In this document: positions 8,822 through 15,714 of the stretch, piece by piece
How positions within the stretch are numbered: position 1 is the first letter of the stretch
Layout of the letters: every line of letters begins with the position of its first letter
Origin: Prosthecobacter sp.
GTDB lineage: Bacteria > Verrucomicrobiota > Verrucomicrobiia > Verrucomicrobiales > Verrucomicrobiaceae
DNA length: 45,597 nt
NCBI GenBank assembly: GCA_030833205.1
Contig: JAURHS010000012.1
Coordinates: 1 to 45,597, forward strand
Direction of reading: 5' to 3'
Program-made: the position numbers and the translations under genes
Notes under the pieces: generated by a model
What the model was told of the DNA's origin: nothing
Seen by the model: only the letters and a program-made list of their open reading frames with translations
The model's database searches: none

Positions 8822-10129
8822 ATGTCTGATCGCCGTCATTTTCTCGCCACCGCCGCCGCTGGCCTTGCCTTGCCCATGCTGGGTGCTGAGGCCAACAAAA
8901 CCTACAGCACCGCCCTGATTGGCAGCGGATGGTGGGGCATGAACATCCTGCGCGAGGCCATGGCCAGCGGCCGCTGCCGCGTGGTTGGCCTCTGCGATGT
9001 GGACGCCAATGTGCTGGAAAACGGCATCGCCGATGTCGAGAGTGAGGGCGGTGGCAAACCCCGTGGCTACCGCGATTACCGCGAGTTGCTGGCCAAGGAA
9101 AAACCTCAGATCGTCATCATTGCCACGCCGGATCACTGGCACGCCCTGCAAAGCATTGCTGCCGCTCAGGCCGGCGCCCACATTTATGTGGAGAAACCCA
9201 CTGGCCACACCATTGCCGAGAGCCAGGCCATGCTGCGCGCCGCGCGCAAGGCCGCAGTGGTGGTGCAGGTCGGCCTGCATCGGCGCATTGGCCCGCATCA
9301 TGTCGCGGCGATGGAATTCCTGCGCTCTGGCAAGGTGGGCCAAGTCGGCATGGTGCGCCTCTTTGCTCACAGCCGCGGCGGCCCAGAGACCCCCAAGCCC
9401 AACGCCAAGGCCCCCGAGGGTTTGGACTGGGACCTGTGGTGCGGCCCTGGCCCCCTGCGCCCCTTCAACAGCAAGCTGCACCCCGGCGGCTGGAGGCATT
9501 TCCTCGACTACGCCAACGGCACCATGGGCGACTGGGGCGTGCACTGGATGGATCAGGTGCTCTGGTGGAGCGGCCAGCCCGGGCCCAAGCGCGTCTTCTG
9601 CAGCGGCGGCCGCGATGTGGCCGGGCCTGTGCTAAAAAGCGCCCAGGAAAGCAGCACGGACGCCCCTGATCACCAGATTGCCACCTTTGAATTTGATGGA
9701 TTCACCGCCGTCTGGGAGCACCGCAAATTTGGCGCCAACAACGCCGAGAAACACCAGGTTGGCGCCTACTTCTACGGCTCCAACGGCACCCTGCACATCG
9801 GCTGGAAGGACGGCTGGACCTTCTACCCCAACGACCCCAAGGCCACCCCCATCCACGGCGACAACCAACTCCAGGAACCCCAAGGCGACGGCCACAACAT
9901 CGCCCTGCTGTGGGCGGATTTCCTGCGCGCCATTGACCTGGCCCAAAAGCCGGTGGCTGACATCGAAATCGGCCACCGCAGCAGCATGATGCCCCTGCTG
10001 GCCATGATCTCCTGGCGCTGCGGACGCAGCATCCAATGGGATCCGCAGAAGGAGGAAATCCTCGGCGACGCCGAGGCCAGCGCCCTGATGCGCCGCGACT
10101 ACCGCGCCCCCTGGGTCTACCCCAGCTAA
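8822..10129 (+). CDS. Gfo/Idh/MocA oxidoreductase, Tat-exported
   Basis: A 435-residue NAD(P)-dependent oxidoreductase. ATG 8822 gives a twin-arginine signal, S-D-R-R-H-F-L-A-T followed by an Ala/Leu-rich stretch, so export in folded form is expected. The Rossmann loop is A-L-I-G-S-G-W-W-G, and the catalytic E-K-P motif occurs in Y-V-E-K-P-T-G-H-T. A bacterial Gfo/Idh/MocA C-terminal domain follows (W-D-L-W-C-G-P, H-W-M-D-Q). Paralogues of this type are abundant in Planctomycetota and Verrucomicrobiota and are linked to sugar oxidation or epimerisation. A second, distinct copy lies at 19386-20699. The substrate is unknown. Confidence 0.92.
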   Translation: MSDRRHFLATAAAGLALPMLGAEANKTYSTALIGSGWWGMNILREAMASGRCRVVGLCDVDANVLENGIADVESEGGGKPRGYRDYRELLAKEKPQIVIIATPDHWHALQSIAAAQAGAHIYVEKPTGHTIAESQAMLRAARKAAVVVQVGLHRRIGPHHVAAMEFLRSGKVGQVGMVRLFAHSRGGPETPKPNAKAPEGLDWDLWCGPGPLRPFNSKLHPGGWRHFLDYANGTMGDWGVHWMDQVLWWSGQPGPKRVFCSGGRDVAGPVLKSAQESSTDAPDHQIATFEFDGFTAVWEHRKFGANNAEKHQVGAYFYGSNGTLHIGWKDGWTFYPNDPKATPIHGDNQLQEPQGDGHNIALLWADFLRAIDLAQKPVADIEIGHRSSMMPLLAMISWRCGRSIQWDPQKEEILGDAEASALMRRDYRAPWVYPS

Positions 10130-10222
10130 GGGCAAGCGCCGATCACAACCCGCTCAGCGCCAACGACCTGGCGCAGGTCAACCCCTGCCCTTGGCTCAGG
10201 AGAGCGCGACTCAGGATTGTTC

Positions 10223-10245
10223 AAGTGAAAGCCGATTTTTCACTT
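10223..10245. terminator. 8-bp inverted repeat, weak terminator or operator
   Basis: AAGTGAAA (10223-10230) and TTTCACTT (10238-10245) are perfect reverse complements around a 7-base loop, and the plus strand continues with a T run to 10248. It lies about 93 bases after the oxidoreductase stop and just upstream of a candidate promoter. The stem is AT-rich, so either a weak terminator or a regulator-binding palindrome is possible. Confidence 0.35.
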
Positions 10246-10251
10246 TTTGAC

Positions 10252-10280
10252 TTGATGGGGTAACCCTTGCCGGATATTCT
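10252..10280 (+). promoter_or_regulatory. candidate sigma-70-type promoter
   Basis: TTGATG (10252-10257) and TATTCT (10275-10280) are spaced by 17 bases, in one of the few AT-rich patches of this region, about 40 bases before ATG 10323. It would drive the two membrane-protein genes at 10323-11389. Confidence 0.4.
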
Positions 10281-10284
10281 TAAA

Positions 10285-10314
10285 GTTCCTCCCCGTTCCT
10301 CCCCGTTCCTTCCC
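10285..10314 (+). repeat. three 10-bp tandem repeats
   Basis: GTTCCTCCCC occurs twice in tandem (10285-10294, 10295-10304), followed by a variant GTTCCTTCCC (10305-10314). The array sits in the presumed 5' leader between the candidate promoter and ATG 10323. It could be slippage-generated; no known binding-site identity. Confidence 0.6.
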
Positions 10315-10322
10315 AAGACTGC

Positions 10323-10787
10323 ATGCTGCCAGCTGATGCCCCCAAACCCCAACAGCCTCGGCAGCACCACCGCCTCAGCCCGGAGGAACTGCGTTTTGCC
10401 AGCGTCATTCTCGCCTGCAAGACCCTCTCCATCGTCGCCAAATACGCGGCGTTTTGCCTTAGCATCTGGTGGCTTGCCCCTTCCTTGCAGGCCTTCGCCG
10501 GCAGGCAGACCCGCGTGGACATCAAGGCCAACACCCACCTCGATGTCCAGCTGGCCAACGGCGGGAGCAGTGCCGATTCGCCCGGCGCCGCAGCATCCAG
10601 CGCCACGCCTTGGATCTTGGCCATTCTCACCGCCGCCGGCATTGCCTACGCTCGCCTGCAACGCCGCCTCTACCGCCAGAGTGTTCGGCAACTCCAACGC
10701 ACGGCGGCCCTGGAAAAACAACTCGACCCCAACCGCCAAGGCAGCGGCCTGATCCAAGGCTTTCAACCCAACCCTGAAGACCGATGA
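10323..10787 (+). CDS. uncharacterised two-TM membrane protein
   Basis: A 154-residue protein of no recognised family. Hydrophobic segments lie near residues 26-52 and 93-110, separated by a polar Ser/Ala/Asn-rich loop. The tail is helical and charged (Y-A-R-L-Q-R-R-L-Y-R-Q-S-V-R-Q-L-Q-R) and ends L-D-P-N-R-Q-G-S-G-L followed by P-E-D-R. Coding status is supported by the upstream candidate promoter and the 4-base ATGA overlap with the next gene. A competing overlapping frame (10267-10752) lacks both. Function unknown. Confidence 0.7.
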   Translation: MLPADAPKPQQPRQHHRLSPEELRFASVILACKTLSIVAKYAAFCLSIWWLAPSLQAFAGRQTRVDIKANTHLDVQLANGGSSADSPGAAASSATPWILAILTAAGIAYARLQRRLYRQSVRQLQRTAALEKQLDPNRQGSGLIQGFQPNPEDR

Positions 10788-11389
10788 ACCTTCCCTCGAT
10801 TTTGGCCTTCCTTGAGCCTCTGCTGCTCGCTGCAAGCCCGCTGATGCTGCTGTTGTTTTGGCACAAGCTCTGGCGGCCCATGGCCGCGGATTTGCTGCGT
10901 CAGGACCTGTTTGATCTGCGCACCGAACTCTTCATCCGCGCCCAACAACAGGACGGCATCGGCTTCAGCGATGCCGCCTACCAACGAGCCCGCGAGGAGC
11001 TTAACCTCAGGATTCGCTTTGCCCATGGCGCAGCCTTTTTCCCCTGCCTGCTCATGCGCCGGTTGATGCCTCAAACCCTGCACGAGAAGGTTGAGGAGGC
11101 CCGCGCCTTTCGCGAGGCCTTGCCCGCCGAGCAGCGGCGAGTGCTGGAACAACTCGATGCGCAGCAATTCAAGGCGCTGCGCAGGCACCTGCTGCTCTGC
11201 AGCCCCCTCCTTTGGATTCTTGCGCCCTCCAGCGCCCTGTGGCGCTGGCTGGCCAAGCTGTTGAGCGGGTCTCGCCAAGCCGACTCCGCTGCATCCGCCT
11301 CCCTGCAAGCAGGCTGCATCGAGCGCGCTGTCGAAGCGCTTGAGCACCAATGCGAGCACTTCGCGCTCCTGGGCAAGGTCAAGGCCTGA
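10784..11389 (+). CDS. uncharacterised membrane protein
   Basis: A 201-residue protein with one N-terminal hydrophobic helix (about 7-26), a second near 137-160, and charged helical regions between and after them (for example E-K-V-E-E-A-R-A-F-R-E-A). No catalytic motif or known domain is recognisable. The start codon overlaps the preceding stop (ATGA at 10784-10787), so the pair is translationally coupled and the two products may form one membrane complex. Function unknown. Confidence 0.7.
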   Translation: MNLPSILAFLEPLLLAASPLMLLLFWHKLWRPMAADLLRQDLFDLRTELFIRAQQQDGIGFSDAAYQRAREELNLRIRFAHGAAFFPCLLMRRLMPQTLHEKVEEARAFREALPAEQRRVLEQLDAQQFKALRRHLLLCSPLLWILAPSSALWRWLAKLLSGSRQADSAASASLQAGCIERAVEALEHQCEHFALLGKVKA

Positions 11390-11512
11390 GGCACCGCGCC
11401 GCGCATCAAGATCAAGGGCTAGCGCTGGAACCAGCGCCTTGATCCGTGTGGAGAACATCCTCCTTGATCGCCGCGCTGGATTTTGGAGCACGCCGCCGCT
11501 ACCTCTGCCATC

Positions 11513-12196
11513 ATGCCCGACCCTGAAGCCCAGCAACAGCTCGAGCGAGCCATGGCCAAGCGCCGCGCCCAAGGTGAGGCGCTGCAGCCCCTCAGCGCAC
11601 CGCAGGGGTCGCGGGCTCTTTGCCAGAGCTTTTGGGGCAAGGCCTGGTGCCGCCATCTCGAGGCCCACGAGTTTTATGCCGCGCGCCTGCCCGCAGGGCG
11701 TCGCCTCCTGCGGCAAGGCAAGGTCATGGACCTGCAGATTGCCCAAGGCGAAGTGCACGGCGTAGTGGCCGCATCCAGACTGCATGACTGCCGGCTACAC
11801 ATCCGCCCCCTGGAACATGAGCGCTGGCAGAGCGTGTTGGCCAAGGCACAGGGCCAGGTGGGCAGCATGCTGGAGTTGCTCAGCGGTCAATTGGGTGAAG
11901 CCCTGATGCAAGGCCTGACGGACTTTGAACACGGCATCTTCCCCCTGCCCGGAGAGTTGCGCGGCCACTGCGACTGTGAGGACTACGCCGACCTCTGTCC
12001 CCATGCCTTTGCCCTTCTGCATGCCGTGGCGCTGCGACTCGACGATCAGCCCGAGTTGTTGTTCACCCTGCGTGGCGTGAATGCCGCCGAGCTTCTCGCC
12101 CAAGCCCAGCTCGATCTCAGCACTCAACTGCCACAACACCAGGAACTTGCAGGGCAGGACCTGGGGGAGATTTTTGGCATTGATCTTGCGTCCTGA
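11513..12196 (+). CDS. SWIM zinc-finger protein
   Basis: A 227-residue protein. The N-terminal part (about 37-105) matches the region that precedes SWIM fingers in bacteria: S-F-W-G-K-A-W, then R-L-L-R-Q-G-K-V-M-D-L and a G-x-V-x-x-V-x-A-S-R strand. The finger is C153-x-C155-x6-C162-x-H164, the CxCx(n)CxH metal site of SWIM domains, proposed to bind DNA or proteins. An in-frame TTG 30 bases upstream exists, but ATG 11513 is preferred. In many bacteria such proteins are encoded beside an SNF2-family ATPase; none is in this window. Confidence 0.85.
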   Translation: MPDPEAQQQLERAMAKRRAQGEALQPLSAPQGSRALCQSFWGKAWCRHLEAHEFYAARLPAGRRLLRQGKVMDLQIAQGEVHGVVAASRLHDCRLHIRPLEHERWQSVLAKAQGQVGSMLELLSGQLGEALMQGLTDFEHGIFPLPGELRGHCDCEDYADLCPHAFALLHAVALRLDDQPELLFTLRGVNAAELLAQAQLDLSTQLPQHQELAGQDLGEIFGIDLAS

Positions 12197-12293
12197 AGCC
12201 AGGTCTTGAGCCTCTAAAAAAATCTGCTCTGCAGGCTAGGCACTGCAGCGCCCATGCGGTAACATTTCTGTCCCCCCTGGCTTGCCTTGTTTC

Positions 12294-13706
12294 ATGTCGC
12301 CCCCCACGACTCCTCAGCCCTTCCCTCCAAGCTCTGCTGCCCCCTGGGCACAGCGCTTGGCCTTGGGCATCTTGATGTTGTTGGCGGCAGTGGAGATGGG
12401 CCTGATTGGCCGCGTCATCCTCAGGCCCCCGACGCAGAGGGACCAGGACATCATGGCAGCAGCGAGACCGACCACCACAAAGACGACGCCTCCAGCTCCA
12501 GTGGCAGCCCGTGCAGCCCAGCCTCAGCCCACCGCCTCGCCGCCCAAAGCCTCTGCGCCAAGCGCCAGAGACCCTGAGCCCCGCACCCCGACGCAGCCGC
12601 CGGTTGCCGCCAAGCCCGCCACCCTGTGGCCGCCAGTGGTGCCCTTGCGCATCAGTCCGCCACCAGTGGGTCAATTGGCCTCAAGCCCCGCAACGCCAAG
12701 TGCCGGCCCCGCTGCCTCCCGCCTGAGCCCACCGGAGATCGGCAGCCTGGAGCTGCCCAAGAGCACCACGGAAAATGCAACAAGGTTCCGCCCAGCACAA
12801 CTGCCACCCGCAATTCCTGCCAACTCGCCGAACATGTCATCGCCTACGCCCGCGGTCATCAACGCCTCGGCCGCGTTGCAGAAACCCTCAGGCGCTGCGG
12901 GCATTGCGACCAAGGTGGCCAACCCTCCCCAGAGCTCAGCGCTTGAATCCGCCCTGCAACAGGCGCGCGCGCTCAGCGGACAGGGCGACATGCAAGGCTG
13001 CCTGGACCTGCTCAAACGCGCGCAACAGCAATTCCCCGCCAAGCCCCAACTTCTGGCTGAGCTTGCACGCACCTACGAAACCATGGATCTCCGCGACAAG
13101 GCCACCGCGGTGTGGAAACAATTGGCCGCAATGCCACCCACGCAGGCTGGGTCGTTCGCAGAGTTGGCCAATCGGCGCATCGGCGAAACCATGAATGCCA
13201 ATCAAACAGGTGCCTCCGCAGCCGATCGCGTACTCAGTCTTGGTGCCTGCCGCAGCACCGAACTTCCGCCGAGTCTGTCAGGCCAGCGCGTCACCCTCGA
13301 CATCCCCATTCTGCGCCGCGGCAATGCGCGCATTGATCCCTCCAAGGTGGACCTCGACATTCTCTTTTTCGAAAGGGTGAACGGGGAGAAGATCTCGCAG
13401 AGCATTGCCGACAAACCCGAAACCATCTGGCAGCAACTGCCCGTGGACTGGACTGAGAGCGGTGAGGAAACCCTGCAGGTGCAATACTTTCTGCCGGCGA
13501 TGACTCCCACCGAAATTGAGGCCAATGGCCGCCGCCACTACCACGGCTATGTCCTGCGCCTCTATTACGACAACCGCATTCAGGACAGCCTTGCCAAACC
13601 AGGGGACCTGTTGCACCTCAGCGCACCAAGCACGGCACAACCCCGCGCCGCCGAACAGGGATTGAACCCCCTGCTTCCTCCCCTGTCCAACCCGCCTGCG
13701 CAATGA
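12294..13706 (+). CDS. membrane-anchored TPR protein with Pro/Ala-rich linker
   Basis: A 470-residue protein: an N-terminal TM helix (about 20-43), a long Pro/Ala/Thr/Ser-rich linker (about 45-210), a short TPR-like helical repeat region (about 214-285, with A-L-Q-Q-A-R-A-L-S-G-Q-G-D and A-E-L-A-R-T-Y-E-T-M-D), and a C-terminal mostly beta domain (about 310-445) containing V-D-L-D-I-L-F-F-E. The arrangement suggests a membrane anchor projecting its repeats away from the membrane. ATG 12294 is preferred over an in-frame TTG 12 bases upstream. Its stop overlaps the start of the next gene (ATGA, 13703-13706), implying coupled expression. No enzyme activity is predicted. Confidence 0.8.
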   Translation: MSPPTTPQPFPPSSAAPWAQRLALGILMLLAAVEMGLIGRVILRPPTQRDQDIMAAARPTTTKTTPPAPVAARAAQPQPTASPPKASAPSARDPEPRTPTQPPVAAKPATLWPPVVPLRISPPPVGQLASSPATPSAGPAASRLSPPEIGSLELPKSTTENATRFRPAQLPPAIPANSPNMSSPTPAVINASAALQKPSGAAGIATKVANPPQSSALESALQQARALSGQGDMQGCLDLLKRAQQQFPAKPQLLAELARTYETMDLRDKATAVWKQLAAMPPTQAGSFAELANRRIGETMNANQTGASAADRVLSLGACRSTELPPSLSGQRVTLDIPILRRGNARIDPSKVDLDILFFERVNGEKISQSIADKPETIWQQLPVDWTESGEETLQVQYFLPAMTPTEIEANGRRHYHGYVLRLYYDNRIQDSLAKPGDLLHLSAPSTAQPRAAEQGLNPLLPPLSNPPAQ

Positions 13707-15703
13707 CCGTACTGTTTCTGGACTCCGACGATAACCTTCGCACGCTGCGCGCCCAGGAGATGCGCGCCAAAGGCTGGAGCGTAACCACGGCGAGCCGTCT
13801 GGATCAGGCGCTCAAAGCCCTGGACGAACTGACTTCACTGGACCTTGTGATTGCTGAGGCCGTGGTGGAGGCCAAGCCCTGGGGCTTTGAATTGCGCGAC
13901 GAGGCGCTGCGCCGCTTCCCCGGCACAAGGGTGCTGTTCACCACGCGCTTTGATCTCACCGGCCATGAGGCCCGCATCAGCGGCTGGCCAGTGCTGGCAG
14001 ATACTCCCTACCCACCCGAGAAGCTGATCCAACGCGCCATCCGCTGCCTGGAAATGGACCCGCCCACCCAGATGCTGGTGGCCGCCGCGCAAGCTCCCCC
14101 ACCCTGCCTTTCCTCCGGCACGCAGCTTGGGCAATATCAGGTTCTCGAACGACTCTCTTACGAAAACGAGTCGGAAACCTACCGCGCCATTCAAGTCAGT
14201 GTTCAGCGCAATGTTGCCCTGGTGTTGCTCAGGCCGGAGTTGATTCACCGGCCTGATGTTGTCGAGCGCTTCAAATCCCGCGAACGCCTCAAGGCCTCCA
14301 TTACCCATCCGCGCATCGCTCCACTTTACGAGGGCGCAGAGGTTGGCGGCTACATGTTCTACACCCGCGAACTTCCGCGTGGCCGCAGCCTCGAGGACAT
14401 CGCAACCGCAGGAGAATCCCTCAGCGAGCGTCATCTGGTGGATCTGCTGCACGGCGTCGCTGAGGCCATGGCCCACGCCCTGCAAAAGGGTTGTTACCAC
14501 CGTCGCCTGGAACCGCGCGACATCTTTCTCGACGAGCAGGGGCAGGCCAGCATCGTCAACATCTTCCGACCCGCAGACAATCGCACCCGCGAACCCCGCG
14601 AGGAAGTGGCGCAACTGTTGGATCTGGTGGGGCCCATGACCAGCGAAGGCAAGGCGCGTGGGCTGATCAGCGAACTGCGCCCGCTGCAACTCGACTGGAG
14701 CGGCCTCTATGTGCACCTGGAAGTCATCAGCGAGGAGATGCGGGAACGCTCCCTGGCCAAGCGAATCGAAGAGGACGGCACCGTCATTGCTGGCACCATG
14801 GCGAGATTGCCCTGGTGGGTGTTGCTGATCGCCGCCCTTGCTGCCGTTGGGCTGTTTGTGGTCCTCAACCGTCTGGCCGGGCCCGCCGTTTCTGCACCCA
14901 AGGCCAGCGCCATTCTGCGCTTCCCTGAAATGGTGGAGATCCCCGCCGGCGCATTTGAGTGGCAAAAAGGCGAACGCCGCACCCTTCCAACCTTCTGGAT
15001 CAGCCGCCATGAGGTCACCATCGGCCAGTACGCCAGCTTCCTGCAGGACCTGACTAGCAATCCAGGTCAGGAACTGGATCACCCCGATCAACCCCGCGGC
15101 AAGACCTCACACGCGCCGCCGCAATGGGAGGAGCTCTACGCCGCCGCGCAGGCCAACTCGACCTTCAACGGGCAGCCCATCAATCTCAATACACCCGTCA
15201 CCACCGTGGACTGGTGGGACGCCTATGCCTACGCCAAATGGCAAAACATGCGTCTGCCTACCGAGGAAGAATGGGAAAAAGCCGCACGCGGCGCCACCGG
15301 GCTGCGCTTCCCTTGGGGAATTCGCCGCGATGGCCGCGCGGCCAACCTCGGCGACGACTACGAGCCGAATCAACGCAAACTCGGAGGTCGGGTTGACGGC
15401 TTCAATTATTTCGCGCCAGTGGACCGCCGCAAGAACGACATCAGCCCCTTCGGCATTCACGACATGGCAGGCAATGTCAGCGAATGGACCGCATCGGAGA
15501 TCACTCGCGGCGGCTGGCCTCAGCATCCCGATGTGCCTGACCTGCGCGTTCCCGCCATCCGCGGCGGAAGCTTTGCCATCAAGATGAACGACAACCTGCT
15601 GACGACGCGAACCTTCCCGGATTCCTCTGATGAGGCCAATCTTGCCCTGGGCTTCCGCGTGGCCAGTGACACCGCACCAGGCTCCGCACCCGCTGGCCCC
15701 TGA
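13703..15703 (+). CDS. receiver-like / pseudokinase / TM / SUMF1 protein
   Basis: A 666-residue multidomain protein. Residues 1-117 look like a response-regulator receiver, but the phosphoacceptor Asp is missing (D-L-V-I-A-E-A, about 47-53) and the conserved Lys is replaced (A-D-T-P). Residues 142-300 follow a Ser/Thr kinase fold with the catalytic residues changed: VAIK Lys to Val174, HRD Asp to Arg268 (H-R-R), KxxN to E270 and D273, DFG to N-I-F (286-288). A TM helix spans about 369-392. Residues 407-655 are a SUMF1/FGE-type domain (L-P-T-E-E-E-W-E-K-A-A-R-G, D-M-A-G-N-V-S-E-W, R-G-G-S-F) without a Cys pair, so not a sulfatase-activating enzyme. Probably a transmembrane scaffold or sensor working with the preceding TPR protein. 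Confidence 0.85.
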   Translation: MTVLFLDSDDNLRTLRAQEMRAKGWSVTTASRLDQALKALDELTSLDLVIAEAVVEAKPWGFELRDEALRRFPGTRVLFTTRFDLTGHEARISGWPVLADTPYPPEKLIQRAIRCLEMDPPTQMLVAAAQAPPPCLSSGTQLGQYQVLERLSYENESETYRAIQVSVQRNVALVLLRPELIHRPDVVERFKSRERLKASITHPRIAPLYEGAEVGGYMFYTRELPRGRSLEDIATAGESLSERHLVDLLHGVAEAMAHALQKGCYHRRLEPRDIFLDEQGQASIVNIFRPADNRTREPREEVAQLLDLVGPMTSEGKARGLISELRPLQLDWSGLYVHLEVISEEMRERSLAKRIEEDGTVIAGTMARLPWWVLLIAALAAVGLFVVLNRLAGPAVSAPKASAILRFPEMVEIPAGAFEWQKGERRTLPTFWISRHEVTIGQYASFLQDLTSNPGQELDHPDQPRGKTSHAPPQWEELYAAAQANSTFNGQPINLNTPVTTVDWWDAYAYAKWQNMRLPTEEEWEKAARGATGLRFPWGIRRDGRAANLGDDYEPNQRKLGGRVDGFNYFAPVDRRKNDISPFGIHDMAGNVSEWTASEITRGGWPQHPDVPDLRVPAIRGGSFAIKMNDNLLTTRTFPDSSDEANLALGFRVASDTAPGSAPAGP

Positions 15704-15714
15704 CCCCCTGCTGC

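Noticed and set aside
10267..10752. Alternative frame overlapping the 10323-10787 gene
   Set aside because: Pro/Ser/Ala-rich low-information translation, no coupling to the next gene, starts inside the tandem repeats.
12206..12265. Promoter upstream of the TPR gene (TTGAGC, A-tract, TAACAT)
   Set aside because: No pair of hexamers at acceptable spacing; the A-tract region is suggestive but not enough to call.
13703..15703. SUMF1 domain as the activating enzyme for the sulfatase at 247-1788
   Set aside because: The FGE-like part lacks the paired Cys residues needed for formylglycine formation and is fused to signalling-type domains.
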